Part shown: one piece after another, positions 42,153 to 51,647 of the stretch
Position numbering within the stretch: position 1 is the first letter of the stretch
How the letters are laid out: each line of letters begins with the position of its first letter
Source of the DNA: Lachnospiraceae bacterium
Lineage (GTDB): Bacteria > Bacillota > Clostridia > Lachnospirales > Lachnospiraceae
Direction: 5' to 3'
Length of the DNA stretch: 64,000 nt
NCBI GenBank assembly: GCA_014804795.1
Contig: JAAUZC010000012.1
Coordinates: forward strand, 149,820-213,819
Position numbers and translations under genes: made by a program
The notes under the pieces: model-generated
What the model was told of the DNA's origin: nothing
Databases searched by the model: none
The model's input: only the letters and a program-made list of their open reading frames with translations

Positions 42153-43457
42153 ATGAGTTTACAGGTAGAGAAACTGGAAAAGGGTATGGCGAAGCTGACG
42201 ATCGAGGTGTCGGCGGAAGAGTTTGACAAGGCTGTGGAGACAGTCTATCAGAAACAGAGAAGCAGGATTCAGATTCCGGGATTCAGAAAAGGGAAAGCAC
42301 CCCGGAAGATGATTGAGAATATGTACGGTGCAGAAATTTTCTTTGAGGATGCAGCAAACGAGATTATTCCCGGCGCTTATGAAAAAGCTTACGATGAGTG
42401 CGAGGAAGAGATCACTTCCAGCCCGGAGATCGATGTTGTCCAGATCGAGAAGGGAAAACCTTTTATTTTTACAGCGGTTGTAGCATTAAAGCCGGAAGTG
42501 AAACTGGGCGAGTATAAAGGCGTTGCGATCGAAGCGTTTTCTGTGGAAGTGACAGAAGAGGAAGTAAATGCGGAAATCGACAGAGAGAGAGATAACAGCG
42601 CAAGAATGGTGTCCGTAGAAGACAGAGCCGTGCAGGATGGCGATATGACAGAACTTGATTTTGAGGGTTTTGTGGACGGCGTGGCTTTCGAAGGCGGCAA
42701 AGGTGAAAATTATCCGCTGACGATCGGTTCCGGCGCATTCATTTCGGGCTTTGAAGAACAGCTGATCGGCGCTGAATTAAATAAAGAAGTGGAAGTAAAT
42801 GTGACTTTCCCGGAGGACTACAATGCGGAAAATCTTGCGGGCAAAGATGCTGTATTCAAATGTACCGTAAAAGAGATCAAAGTGAAAGAACTGCCGGAGC
42901 TTGATGATGAGTTTGCTTCCGAAGTTTCCGAATATGATACGCTGGAAGAATATAAAGCGAATGTGAGAAAAGGCCTGGAAGAGAGAAAAGCAAAACAGGT
43001 GAAGGACGAAAAAGAAGATGCAGCGATCGCGGCAGTTGTGGAAAATGCGGAGATGGAGATTCCTGAAGCGATGCTTGCGACAGAGCAGCGTCAGATGCTC
43101 GATCAGTTTGCACAGCGGATTTCGATGCAGGGTATGCAGATGGAACAATACATGCAGATGACCGGCGCCACCAGAGAAACAATGCTTGAGCAGTTAAAGC
43201 CGCAGGCAGAGAGAAAGATCAAGTCCAGACTCTGCATGGAGGCTGTAGCGAAAGCGGAGAATATCACTGCTTCCGAGGAAGACTATGAAGAAGAGCTGAA
43301 AGTGATGGCGGATGCTTATCAGATTGAAGTGGACAAGGTAAAAGAGATGCTCGGCGAGAAAGAAAAAGAATCCATCATGGCCGATATCGCAGTGAGAAAA
43401 GCAGTTGAGTTTGTGGCAGAAAATGCCGTGGTAAAAGAAGATAAAACAGAAGAATAA
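42153..43457 (+). CDS. tig: Trigger factor
   Basis: A 434-residue ribosome-bound chaperone and peptidyl-prolyl isomerase. The ribosome-binding signature is 'IPGFRKGKAPRKMIENMYG' (about 35-53). The FKBP-type isomerase domain (about 150-245) has 'DGDMTELDFEGFVDGVAFEGGKGENYPLTIGSGAFISGFEEQLIG'. The long C-terminal chaperone arms follow. The frame opens 16 codons upstream at 42105, but AAAGGAGG (42134-42141) and the conserved MSLQVEKLEKG start favour ATG 42153. Upstream of clpP and clpX, the usual order. Confidence 0.97.
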   Translation: MSLQVEKLEKGMAKLTIEVSAEEFDKAVETVYQKQRSRIQIPGFRKGKAPRKMIENMYGAEIFFEDAANEIIPGAYEKAYDECEEEITSSPEIDVVQIEKGKPFIFTAVVALKPEVKLGEYKGVAIEAFSVEVTEEEVNAEIDRERDNSARMVSVEDRAVQDGDMTELDFEGFVDGVAFEGGKGENYPLTIGSGAFISGFEEQLIGAELNKEVEVNVTFPEDYNAENLAGKDAVFKCTVKEIKVKELPELDDEFASEVSEYDTLEEYKANVRKGLEERKAKQVKDEKEDAAIAAVVENAEMEIPEAMLATEQRQMLDQFAQRISMQGMQMEQYMQMTGATRETMLEQLKPQAERKIKSRLCMEAVAKAENITASEEDYEEELKVMADAYQIEVDKVKEMLGEKEKESIMADIAVRKAVEFVAENAVVKEDKTEE

Positions 43458-43466
43458 ATGATAACG

Positions 43467-43512
43467 CAATGCTATAAAATTTGAAGAACCGGATTTTATA
43501 GCATTGGTTTTG
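43467..43512 (+). terminator. Hairpin between tig and clpP
   Basis: A perfect 14-base stem (CAATGCTATAAAAT with ATTTTATAGCATTG, 12-base loop) followed by GTTTTG. The T tract is weak, so it may act as a partial terminator or mRNA end between tig and clpP. Confidence 0.65.
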
Positions 43513-43577
43513 TAAAGAAAAATATTAAAAAAGGTTGAAGTTTCTATTAAAAAACAAAAAAAGAAAGGAAATGAAAG

Positions 43578-44198
43578 ATGGTAAAGAATTATTTGGTGCC
43601 GTATGTTATTGAACAGACAAATCATGGTGAACGTTCTTATGATATTTATTCCAGACTTTTGTCGGAGAGAATTATTTTTCTGGTGGGCGAGGTAGACGAT
43701 TCCATGGCGGCTTCCGTCACAGCGCAGTTATTATATCTGGAAGCGATGGATACGGAAAAGGATATTCAGATTTATATCAACAGCCCGGGCGGTTCCGTAT
43801 CGGCGGGACTTGCAATCTACGATACGATGCAGTACATTAAGTGCGACGTATCCACGAACTGTATCGGCCTTGCCGCGAGCATGGGGTCTTTCCTTTTGGC
43901 CGGCGGCACAAAGGGAAAACGGTTTGCACTGCCTAACGCGGAAGTGATGATCCATCAGGTGCTTGGCGGCGCGCAGGGACAGGCGACAGATGTGGAGATC
44001 ACCACAAAGCATCTGCTTAGAACAAAAGAAAAATTAAACCGCATGTTAGCGGAAAATACCGGCAGAGATTACGAGGTGATCTGTGCGGCTACAGAGCGTG
44101 ACAACTGGATGAGCGCACAAGAGGCTCTGGAATTCGGTATTATTGATAAAGTAATGACAAACCGTGAAAATGAAAAGGAAGATTCTGATAAAGGCTGA
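43578..44198 (+). CDS. clpP: ATP-dependent Clp protease proteolytic subunit
   Basis: A 206-residue serine protease subunit that forms the 14-mer barrel used by ClpX and other Clp ATPases. The catalytic Ser101 is in '[12 protein letters not shown]', His126 in 'VMIHQVLGG' and the Asp in '[15 protein letters not shown]'. Length and motif order match the family. AAAGGAAATGAAAG precedes ATG 43578. clpX follows 39 bases downstream. Confidence 0.97.
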   Translation: MVKNYLVPYVIEQTNHGERSYDIYSRLLSERIIFLVGEVDDSMAASVTAQLLYLEAMDTEKDIQIYINSPGGSVSAGLAIYDTMQYIKCDVSTNCIGLAASMGSFLLAGGTKGKRFALPNAEVMIHQVLGGAQGQATDVEITTKHLLRTKEKLNRMLAENTGRDYEVICAATERDNWMSAQEALEFGIIDKVMTNRENEKEDSDKG

Positions 44199-44237
44199 TA
44201 GAGAATTTCAGACAGGCAGGAAAGGAATCAGAAGTAA

Positions 44238-45500
44238 ATGGCAGGAAAGATGAACGAAAACAAAGTGAGATGCTCTTTCTGCGGAAAAGCGCAGGATCAG
44301 GTGAGGAAACTGATCGCCGGACCAAACGGTATCTATATCTGCGACGAATGCGTGGATATCTGTGCGGATATTATTGAGGAAGAGTATGAGGAGGAGCCGG
44401 CTCAGGAGGAGATAGAGATCAATCTGCTAAAGCCGGTGGAGATCAAGGAATTTTTGGACGAGTATGTGATCGGACAGGAAGAGGCAAAAAAGGTACTTGC
44501 AGTTTCCGTGTATAATCATTATAAGAGGGTGTTGGCCGGGAAAGAACCGGATGATGTGGAATTGCAGAAGAGTAATATTATTATTGTGGGGCCTACCGGC
44601 TCCGGAAAGACCTATCTGGCCCAGACACTGGCAAAGATCATCAATGTACCGTTTGCGATCGCTGATGCGACGACGCTGACAGAGGCCGGGTATGTGGGCG
44701 AGGATGTGGAAAATATTCTGCTCAAGCTGATCCAGGCAGCGGATTATGATGTGGAGCGGGCGCAGTACGGCATCATCTATATTGATGAAATTGATAAGAT
44801 CACAAAAAAGGGCGAGAATGTCTCGATCACAAGGGATGTGTCCGGAGAGGGCGTGCAGCAGGCGCTTCTTAAGATCATTGAAGGGACGGAAGCGAGCGTG
44901 CCGCCCCAGGGCGGAAGAAAGCATCCGCATCAGGAATTGATTCAGATTGATACGACAAATATTTTGTTTATCTGCGGCGGCGCTTTCGACGGTCTTGAGA
45001 AGATTATAGAGACAAGGCTTGACAGAAAGTCCATCGGTTTCGGAGCGGAAGTTGCCGGCAAAAAAAGCATCTATGGAAAGGATTCTCTGCTGAAAGAATC
45101 GTCCCCGCAGGATCTGGTGAAATTTGGGCTGATCCCGGAGTTTGTGGGACGTATGCCGATCAATGTGGCGCTTGAAGGATTGGATGAAAAAGCGCTTATA
45201 CGGATTCTGAAAGAGCCGAAAAACGCGCTGATCAAGCAGTATCAGAGACTGTTTGATCTGGATGATGTAAACTTGAGCTTCGAGGAAGATGCTATAGAGG
45301 CGATCGCAAAGATGGCGATGGAGAGAAAGACCGGCGCGAGAGGACTGCGTTCTATCATGGAACAGGCGATGATGGATGTAATGTACAGGATTCCTTCCGA
45401 TGAGACGATCGAGGAGTGTATTATTACGAAAAGTGCGGTAGAAGGAAAAAGCGGCCCTCTGGTAATTCACAGAGGAGAGAAGCTGCGGGAAGCCAACTGA
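44238..45500 (+). CDS. clpX: ATP-dependent Clp protease ATP-binding subunit ClpX
   Basis: A 420-residue AAA+ unfoldase. The zinc-binding N-domain is '[11 protein letters not shown]...[11 protein letters not shown]'. The AAA+ domain has Walker A 'GPTGSGKT', '[26 protein letters not shown]', Walker B '[10 protein letters not shown]', pore-loop and sensor boxes, and 'GFGAEV' before the IGF-like loop that docks on ClpP. The IGF loop reads as 'KSIGFGAEV'. All elements are complete. Ends 22 bases before a terminator. Confidence 0.97.
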   Translation: MAGKMNENKVRCSFCGKAQDQVRKLIAGPNGIYICDECVDICADIIEEEYEEEPAQEEIEINLLKPVEIKEFLDEYVIGQEEAKKVLAVSVYNHYKRVLAGKEPDDVELQKSNIIIVGPTGSGKTYLAQTLAKIINVPFAIADATTLTEAGYVGEDVENILLKLIQAADYDVERAQYGIIYIDEIDKITKKGENVSITRDVSGEGVQQALLKIIEGTEASVPPQGGRKHPHQELIQIDTTNILFICGGAFDGLEKIIETRLDRKSIGFGAEVAGKKSIYGKDSLLKESSPQDLVKFGLIPEFVGRMPINVALEGLDEKALIRILKEPKNALIKQYQRLFDLDDVNLSFEEDAIEAIAKMAMERKTGARGLRSIMEQAMMDVMYRIPSDETIEECIITKSAVEGKSGPLVIHRGEKLREAN

Positions 45501-45522
45501 GAAGCAGGGCATAAAAACAACA

Positions 45523-45564
45523 AGTAAAGGGGGCGGTCAGGAGCTGGTGCGCCTCTTTACTTTT
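45523..45564 (+). terminator. Terminator downstream of clpX
   Basis: AGTAAAGGGGGCG pairs with the segment GCGCCTCTTTACT (one bulge or mismatch) across a loop of about 14 bases, followed by TTTT. Ends the tig-clpP-clpX group. Confidence 0.7.
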
Positions 45565-45635
45565 GGGATACTGAAATTTCAGTACGAAAATGAACCTTTT
45601 GAGAGTATTTGGGTATCATAATAAGAGAGAAGAAT

Positions 45636-46232
45636 ATGGTTATCAAAAATGTGGAACTGGAAACGGTGTGCGGCATCACCAGCACGTTTCCGAAGAATAC
45701 AAAAATGGAAGTTGCGTTTGCGGGGAAAAGCAATGTGGGAAAATCTTCTCTGATCAATGCGATCATGAACAGAAAGTCCCTTGCGCGCACAAGCTCCCAG
45801 CCGGGAAAGACGCAGACGATCAACTACTATAATGTCAATGATGATTTTTATCTGGTGGATTTGCCGGGATATGGTTATGCCAATGCCAATATTTCAGTAA
45901 AAGAAAAATGGGGAAAGATGATAGAGAGATATCTCCACAGTTCGGAGATGTTGTATGCGGTGTTCCTGCTGATCGACATCCGGCATGAACCGGGAAAGAA
46001 TGATAAACAGATGTATGAGTGGATGACGGCTCAGGGGTATTTTCCGATCATTATTGCAACAAAGCTGGACAAGATCAATCGAAGCCAGATTGCAAAGCAT
46101 GTGAAGATGATACGGGAGGGGTTAAGCGCACCGAAAGAGACGATCGTCATTCCGTTTTCCTCCATGACAAAACAGGGGCGGGATGAAATATATGCGCTGT
46201 TAGATGATATGCTCGCATCATTTGCAGACTGA
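45636..46232 (+). CDS. engB: Ribosome biogenesis GTP-binding protein EngB (YsxC/YihA)
   Basis: A 198-residue small GTPase needed for large ribosomal subunit assembly. G1 is 'AGKSNVGKSSLIN', G2 'SSQPGKTQTINYY', G3 'VDLPGYGYA', G4 'ATKLDKI' and G5 'PFSSMTKQG', all in place. ATG 45636 gives the usual MVIKNVELE start; the ribosome site is weak (AGAGAGAAG). A frame extension to TTG 45609 has no support. Family is often next to clpX or lon, as here. Confidence 0.96.
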   Translation: MVIKNVELETVCGITSTFPKNTKMEVAFAGKSNVGKSSLINAIMNRKSLARTSSQPGKTQTINYYNVNDDFYLVDLPGYGYANANISVKEKWGKMIERYLHSSEMLYAVFLLIDIRHEPGKNDKQMYEWMTAQGYFPIIIATKLDKINRSQIAKHVKMIREGLSAPKETIVIPFSSMTKQGRDEIYALLDDMLASFAD

Positions 46233-46251
46233 AAACAGTCTCGAAACGGAA

Positions 46252-46314
46252 GGACCCGGGAGAATTTTCATAAGCGTCCTTTGCGAATGAAAATTGCTCC
46301 CCCATTATGGGTCC
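46252..46314 (+). repeat. Long imperfect inverted repeat between engB and transporter gene
   Basis: GGACCC (46252-46257) pairs with GGGTCC (46309-46314); inside, GGGAG-AATTTTCAT (46258-46271) pairs with ATGAAAATT-G-CTCCC (46287-46301). The bases between arms are short and there is no T tract, so it is an RNA structure or recognition site rather than a simple terminator. Confidence 0.6.
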
Positions 46315-46351
46315 TGGAGTGCAGAGACGGAACCGGAATAGGAGAGTCAGC

Positions 46352-47530
46352 ATGAAACAGGAGACAAAAGCTTACTGGAAAGCACTTACAAATATTGTAC
46401 TGGCAATCATCGGAGTCGTTTTGCTGATCACGGTACTGCCAAGGCTGCTGTCATTTTTTATGCCTTTTGTGGTGGCATGGATCATTGCGCTGATCGCAAG
46501 CCCGATGGTGAAATTTTTGGAAGATAAACTGAAGATCAAGAGAAAGGCCGGAACGGCATGTGTGATCATAGCGGTCATTGCGCTGATCGTTTTGCTTGGC
46601 TATGGGATAGCAGCATTCCTGATCGATCAGATTCAGGGACTTTTGCATGATCTGCCGGATATGTGGGAGATGCTGCAGTCCCAGATAAAAGAAATCGGAG
46701 GCAGTTTTTCAAAATTGTTTCATTCTCTGCCGAGGGATATTCAGGAGGGATGGACTTACTTTTTTGAAAATGTGGATGAATTTCTGGGTGAGACGATAGC
46801 GGGTCTCGGCAGTCCGTCTATGTCGTGGCTTGGGAATGTGGCAAAACAGCTTCCCAATATATTTGTGGCGGTCATCATGTGTTTTGTGGCGGCCTTTGCA
46901 TTTACGGCGGAACGTACCAATATGCGGAATTTTATGCAGGACTATATGCCGGAGAGGGTGAAAAAATACTGGGATATGATTCAGGTAAGTCTTTCCGGAG
47001 CAGTGGGCGGTTATCTGAAAGCGCAGTTAAAAATAGAGTTCTGGATCTATCTGATCCTGACGGCGGGACTGTTTATTCTGCGGATCAACTATGCGCCGGT
47101 ATTGGCAATCTTTATTGCCATTTTGGATTTTCTGCCGGTTTTCGGGACAGGAACAATTCTGTGGCCCTGGATCGTGTTTGAAATATTGAATGCTGACTAC
47201 AGACTTGCCATCGGACTTGGGATTATATGGGGTGTTTCCCAGATTGTGCGCCAGGTGATCCAGCCGAAGATCATGGGGGATTCCATGGGCCTGCATACGC
47301 TGCCGACGGTGTTTTTGCTTTATATCGGGTATAAAGTGTCAGGTATTTTCGGCATGATCATAGCGGTACCGATCGGAATCATCTTTATGAATATGTATCA
47401 GGCGGGGGTGTTTGATACGATCGTGAACAGTTTCCGGATCCTTGCGGCGGGGCTTACGCGTTTCAGGCATTTGACGAAGGAGGATATCAGGTTGGCCTAC
47501 CATGATAAAGAGGAGAGCGACGAAGGTTAA
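46352..47530 (+). CDS. AI-2E family (PerM-type) transporter
   Basis: A 392-residue membrane protein of the AI-2E/PerM family. Eight hydrophobic segments in the standard arrangement: three at the N-terminus ('ALTNIVLAIIGVVLLITVL', 'FFMPFVVAWIIALIASPMV', 'GTACVIIAVIALIVLLGYGIA'), an amphipathic middle (about 95-150), and five later, with 'FLPVFGTGTILWPW' and 'VIQPKIMGDSMGLHTLPTVFLLYIGYKVSGIFGMIIAVPIG', the family signature. Transport role varies (quorum signal export, Na+/H+ exchange), so the substrate is undetermined. GGAGAG before ATG 46352. Confidence 0.9.
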   Translation: MKQETKAYWKALTNIVLAIIGVVLLITVLPRLLSFFMPFVVAWIIALIASPMVKFLEDKLKIKRKAGTACVIIAVIALIVLLGYGIAAFLIDQIQGLLHDLPDMWEMLQSQIKEIGGSFSKLFHSLPRDIQEGWTYFFENVDEFLGETIAGLGSPSMSWLGNVAKQLPNIFVAVIMCFVAAFAFTAERTNMRNFMQDYMPERVKKYWDMIQVSLSGAVGGYLKAQLKIEFWIYLILTAGLFILRINYAPVLAIFIAILDFLPVFGTGTILWPWIVFEILNADYRLAIGLGIIWGVSQIVRQVIQPKIMGDSMGLHTLPTVFLLYIGYKVSGIFGMIIAVPIGIIFMNMYQAGVFDTIVNSFRILAAGLTRFRHLTKEDIRLAYHDKEESDEG

Positions 47531-47615
47531 ACTGCTGCCGGAAACTCCGCTCTTGAAAGAAAAACGGGAACGTGATATTATCAATTACAGTTGAGAGAAA
47601 GAGGGAACTGTATTG

Positions 47616-49118
47616 ATGAAACGAACTGCTGGTATTTTACTTCCTATATTCAGTCTGCCGTCCTCCTACGGCATCGGCTGTTTTTCAAAGAGTGCCTACG
47701 ATTTTGTGGACTGGTTAAAGGCGGCTGGGCAGACCTATTGGCAGATTTTGCCGTTAGGCCCCACAAGCTATGGCGATTCTCCATACCAGTCCTTTTCCAC
47801 TTTTGCCGGGAATCCTTATTTTATCAGTCTGGAGGCGCTGATCGAGGAGGGCGTGCTGACAAGGGAAGAGTGTGAGGCGGCTGATATGGGCAGCAAAAAG
47901 CAGGATATCGCATATAAAAAGCTTTACGAAAACCGCTATCCGCTGCTGCGCAAGGCCTATGAGCGGAGTCATGTCACGGAAAATCCGGCATATCTGCGTT
48001 TTGTGGAGGAAAACAGCTGGTGGCTTTCTGATTATGCCCTGTTTATGGCGGTGAAATCCCGTTTTGGCGGCGCAGCCTGGAGCGAATGGGCGGAGGATAT
48101 CAGACTGCGCTATGGGTATGCGATGGATTACTACAGACGAGAGTTATATTTTGAGATCGAATTCCATCAATATCTGCAGTTTAAGTTTTTTGAACAGTGG
48201 TATGCATTGAAGGAATATGCGGGTAGCCGGGGCATACGCATTATAGGGGATATTCCCATTTATGTGGCAATGGACAGCGCGGACGCCTGGGCGAAGCCGG
48301 AGTTATTTCAGTTGGACGAACGAAACATCCCGTGTGCTGTAGCAGGCTGTCCTCCCGACGGTTTTTCTGCGGACGGCCAGCTTTGGGGGAATCCGCTTTA
48401 CCGCTGGGAATATCATCGAAATACCGGTTATGACTGGTGGATTTCAAGACTTTCTTACTGCTTCCGATTATATGATGTGGTGAGGATCGACCATTTCAGG
48501 GGGTTTGATGAATATTTTTCCATTCCTTACGGTGCCGAGACCGCGAAGGAGGGACATTGGGAAAAAGGCCCCGGTATTGATCTGTTCCGTCGGGTAGAAC
48601 AGTGTTTAGGCAGACGGGAGGTTATTGCGGAAGATCTGGGGTATGTGACGGATTCCGTTCGGGAACTTGTCAGGGTAAGCGGCTTTCCGGGCATGAAAGT
48701 GTTGGAATTTGCGTTTGATTCCAGAGATTCCGGCGCGGCGAATGACTATCTGCCTCATAATTATATAGAAAACAGTGTGGCCTATACAGGCACTCACGAT
48801 AACGAGACGATCAACGGGTGGTTTCAGTCTATCACCGAAGAGGAACGGAAGATGGCAAGGGACTATCTCTGTGATCATCTGACGCCGGACGATGCGCTTT
48901 ACCGTCCTTTTATTGCATTGATCATGCGTAGCGCAGCCAAAACCTGTATCATTCCTCTGCAGGATTATATAGGCCTCGATAACCGCAGCCGGATCAATCA
49001 GCCCTCCACAGTGGGAAAGAACTGGCGGTGGCGTATTACCGAAAAACAGCTTTCCGGAAAGCTGCAGGAAGAAATACGCGAGACTTCCCTGCGCTATGGA
49101 CGGATGAATTGGGAATAA
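47616..49118 (+). CDS. malQ: 4-alpha-glucanotransferase (amylomaltase, GH77)
   Basis: A 500-residue GH77 enzyme that moves maltosyl and longer glucan chains between acceptors, in maltodextrin use. 'AGILLPIFSLPSSYGIGCF', 'QILPLGPTSYGDSPYQSFSTFAGNPYFI' mark the donor site; 'VVRIDHFRGFDEYFSIPYG' holds the nucleophile region Asp, 'EVIAEDLG' the acid/base Glu and 'YTGTHDNETINGW' the third catalytic Asp region. Size is standard for bacterial enzymes. ATG 47616 is preferred to TTG 47613. Lies just upstream of a sugar ABC operon, separated by a terminator. Confidence 0.96.
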   Translation: MKRTAGILLPIFSLPSSYGIGCFSKSAYDFVDWLKAAGQTYWQILPLGPTSYGDSPYQSFSTFAGNPYFISLEALIEEGVLTREECEAADMGSKKQDIAYKKLYENRYPLLRKAYERSHVTENPAYLRFVEENSWWLSDYALFMAVKSRFGGAAWSEWAEDIRLRYGYAMDYYRRELYFEIEFHQYLQFKFFEQWYALKEYAGSRGIRIIGDIPIYVAMDSADAWAKPELFQLDERNIPCAVAGCPPDGFSADGQLWGNPLYRWEYHRNTGYDWWISRLSYCFRLYDVVRIDHFRGFDEYFSIPYGAETAKEGHWEKGPGIDLFRRVEQCLGRREVIAEDLGYVTDSVRELVRVSGFPGMKVLEFAFDSRDSGAANDYLPHNYIENSVAYTGTHDNETINGWFQSITEEERKMARDYLCDHLTPDDALYRPFIALIMRSAAKTCIIPLQDYIGLDNRSRINQPSTVGKNWRWRITEKQLSGKLQEEIRETSLRYGRMNWE

Positions 49119-49133
49119 TAGAAATGGAAATAG

Positions 49134-49169
49134 AAATTGTGCAAATTTACCAAATTTGCACAATTTTTT
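49134..49169 (+). terminator. Terminator downstream of malQ
   Basis: A near-perfect AT-rich stem: AATTGTGCAAATT pairs with AATTTGCACAATT, short loop TACC, followed by TTTT. Separates malQ from the sugar ABC operon. Confidence 0.82.
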
Positions 49170-49209
49170 GTTGCATATTTCCGAAAATGAGATATATGAA
49201 AATTTTCTC

Positions 49210-49285
49210 TTGCATAATTTCTTTGTCGGAGTTATGATATAACCATAGCGGAAACGTTACCAGTAACGATTCCGGTAGCGATTTC
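49210..49285 (+). promoter_or_regulatory. Promoter and triple LacI-type operator of sugar ABC operon
   Basis: TTGCAT (49210-49215), 17-base spacer, TATGAT (49233-49238). Directly after the predicted start of transcription three 12-base units abut without gap: GGAAACGTTACC (49250-49261), AGTAACGATTCC (49262-49273) and GGTAGCGATTTC (49274-49285). Each has the central CG and the A/T-purine flanks of LacI-family operators. The regulator gene at the end of the operon (52534) is the natural ligand. Binding here would block transcription. Confidence 0.72.
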
Positions 49286-49321
49286 AACAAATTATATTTT
49301 ATAACAGGAGGATACCCAAAA

Positions 49322-50602
49322 ATGAAAAAGACCAAAAAGTTTTTAGCACTGGCTCTTGGCGCGGTTCTTTCCCTGTCTATGCTGGCAGGCTGCGGTAAAA
49401 GCAGTGGATCAGGTTCTGTTTACTGGCTGAACTTTAAGCCTGAATCTGATGAAGTATTACAGGAGATTGCAAAGACTTACACGGAGCAGACCGGTGTGGA
49501 AGTAAAAGTAGTTACAGCTGCTTCCGGTACATATTCCCAGACTCTGATCTCCGAGATGGATAAGTCTGCGCCCCCGACATTGTTTGTTATCGGCAATCAG
49601 GCCGGTGTAAAGGATTGGACAGATTATGCATTAGATCTGACAGATACAGCAATTGCCAAAGAATTAAACACAGATGCCTACAATCTCTATGACGAGAGCG
49701 GCAAGTTAGTTTCCATCGGTTACTGCTATGAGTGCTACGGCATCATCGTAAATCCGGATCTGATCGAAGCAGCAGGTCACAGCATGGATGACATCAAGAA
49801 CTTCGACGGCTTAAAAGCAGTAGCAGAAGATATCCACGCTCGTGCAGCTGAGCTCGGCTTTGATGCATTCTCTTCCTCTGATATGGATGATTCCTCTTCC
49901 TGGCGTTTCACAGGCCATATGGCAAACCTTGAGTATTACTATGAGCAGGAAGGCACCACATGGACAGAGTGCCCGGCAACTATTTCCGGTGCATACATGG
50001 ATAACTTCAAGAATCTGTATGACCTTTGCATCAACAACAGCCTGACAGATCCCAAAGAGCTGGCAACCGGCGGACATGATGCAGAAAACGAATTCAAGAC
50101 AGGCAAGGCAGCATTCTTTGTAAACGGTTCCTGGGAATATGAAGCAGTGAAAGACGATGTACCGAATGCTACAATGATCCCTTACTACTGTGGTGTTTCC
50201 GGCGAAGAAAATGCAGGCCTTAACTGCGGTACAGAAAACTGTTGGGCAATCAACAGCAAAGCTTCCGAGGCTGACCAGAAGGCAACTATGGACTTCATGG
50301 TTTGGTGTGTAACAGACCCTGATGCTTCCCGCAAGTTAGTGGATACATTCGGCGTTATGCCTTACAAGCAGGCAGCAGAGTCCACCAACGGCTTCCTTGC
50401 AGCAGCTAATGAGTATGCAGATAACGGATGCTATGTTATGAACTGGGCAACCAACTACCAGCCCAACGTAGATTCTTACCGTGCTACCTTAGTAAGCGCC
50501 CTGAACCAGTACAATGCGGATCAGTCCGATGCAAACTGGGAATTAGTTCGCAGTGCTTTTGTAGACGGCTGGGCAACAGAATACAACGCAGTAAACAACT
50601 AA
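49322..50602 (+). CDS. Sugar ABC transporter substrate-binding lipoprotein (maltodextrin-like)
   Basis: A 426-residue binding protein. Lipoprotein signal 'LALALGAVLSLSMLAGC' (acylated Cys about 24), then family 1 solute-binding fold with 'SGTYSQTLISEMDKSAPPTLFVIGNQAGVKDW', 'CYGIIVNPDLIEAAG' and 'EFKTGKAAFFVNGSWEYEAV'. Codon choice looks more selected (GCA, GGT, CGT, AAC) than in neighbouring genes, as expected for a high-level binding protein. A terminator directly behind it should make it more abundant than the permeases. Proximity to malQ and a LacI regulator suggests maltodextrin or another alpha-glucan. AGGAGG before ATG 49322. Confidence 0.92.
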   Translation: MKKTKKFLALALGAVLSLSMLAGCGKSSGSGSVYWLNFKPESDEVLQEIAKTYTEQTGVEVKVVTAASGTYSQTLISEMDKSAPPTLFVIGNQAGVKDWTDYALDLTDTAIAKELNTDAYNLYDESGKLVSIGYCYECYGIIVNPDLIEAAGHSMDDIKNFDGLKAVAEDIHARAAELGFDAFSSSDMDDSSSWRFTGHMANLEYYYEQEGTTWTECPATISGAYMDNFKNLYDLCINNSLTDPKELATGGHDAENEFKTGKAAFFVNGSWEYEAVKDDVPNATMIPYYCGVSGEENAGLNCGTENCWAINSKASEADQKATMDFMVWCVTDPDASRKLVDTFGVMPYKQAAESTNGFLAAANEYADNGCYVMNWATNYQPNVDSYRATLVSALNQYNADQSDANWELVRSAFVDGWATEYNAVNN

Positions 50603-50614
50603 TATAAAACAGGC

Positions 50615-50646
50615 GGCGGGACGGGCAGATACCCGCCCCGCCTTTT
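50615..50646 (+). terminator. Attenuating terminator between binding-protein and permease genes
   Basis: GGCGGGACGGG pairs with CCCGCCCCGCC (one mismatch) across CAGATA, followed by TTTT. Strong GC stem, 12 bases after the stop. Typical internal terminator that keeps the binding protein in excess. Confidence 0.82.
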
Positions 50647-50741
50647 CATTAGGAACCATTTCGGATTCTTGAGTTTGCGGAGCGAGTCTCGCAATGTGAG
50701 AAAAACTCACTATATTAAATCCAAAACCGGGGGTTGATACC

Positions 50742-51647
50742 ATGAAGAACAAGAAAATTACCGATAGTAATTCCATTACAAAAGCTACCAGGCGCTGGGG
50801 ATTTTTGTTTTTAGGCCCTGTGCTCGTTGCTTTTACCATTGGGTTCATCTGGCCCTTTATTCAGGGCATCTGGCTCTCTATGTGCCAGTTCCGCCTGATT
50901 TCCGATGCAAAATTTACCGGATTTGACAACTATGTGAAGGTTTTTCAGGATGCTTCTTTCCGCCATGCCTTCTGGTATACGGCAATGTTTGCCATTGTAT
51001 CGTTAGTCATTATCAATGTATTAGCGTTTATGGTGGCATATTTCCTGACATTGGAGATTAAAGGAAGCAACCTGTTCCGTACCGTATTTTTTATGCCGAA
51101 CCTGATCGGCGGTATCGTACTGGGCTACATCTGGTCGATGATCTTTGACGGCATTCTCGGCCGTTACCAGACTTCCATTTTGTTGGAGAGCAAATACGGT
51201 TTCTGGGGATTGATCATCTTAATGTGCTGGCAGCAGGTTGGTTATATGATGATCATTTATATTGCAGGACTGCAGAATGTGCCCGGAGATATTCTGGAAG
51301 CGGCCCGTATCGATGGCGCGACTTCCCTGCAGACCTTATTTAAGGTGACGATTCCCAACGTGATGAGTTCCTTTACGATATGTATTTTCCTTTCTCTGAC
51401 AAACGGCTTCAAGCTCTTTGACCAGAACCTGGCGCTCACCGGAGGACAGCCTTTTGTGATTCAGCCGGGCGGCGATACCATCAAGACAACAGAAATGCTG
51501 GCGCTCAATATTTACAATACATTCTACAGCTCCAACACCACTTCTCAGGGTGTGGCGCAGGCGAAAGCAGTAGTTTTCTTTGTACTGGTGGCAGCGCTTG
51601 GACTGCTTCAGTTAGCCTATACGCGTAAAAAGGAGGTACAGCAGTAA
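50742..51647 (+). CDS. Sugar ABC transporter permease (MalF/UgpA type)
   Basis: A 301-residue membrane protein with six segments. EAA loop 'DILEAARIDGATSLQTLFKVTIPNVM' near residues 185-210. 'GGQPFVIQPGGDTIKTTEMLALNIYNTFY' follows in the last loop, typical for family members of oligosaccharide importers. No ATPase is in the operon. GGGGGTTG lies before ATG 50742; an intergenic GCGAG-T-CTCGC hairpin is at about 50681-50691. Confidence 0.92.
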   Translation: MKNKKITDSNSITKATRRWGFLFLGPVLVAFTIGFIWPFIQGIWLSMCQFRLISDAKFTGFDNYVKVFQDASFRHAFWYTAMFAIVSLVIINVLAFMVAYFLTLEIKGSNLFRTVFFMPNLIGGIVLGYIWSMIFDGILGRYQTSILLESKYGFWGLIILMCWQQVGYMMIIYIAGLQNVPGDILEAARIDGATSLQTLFKVTIPNVMSSFTICIFLSLTNGFKLFDQNLALTGGQPFVIQPGGDTIKTTEMLALNIYNTFYSSNTTSQGVAQAKAVVFFVLVAALGLLQLAYTRKKEVQQ

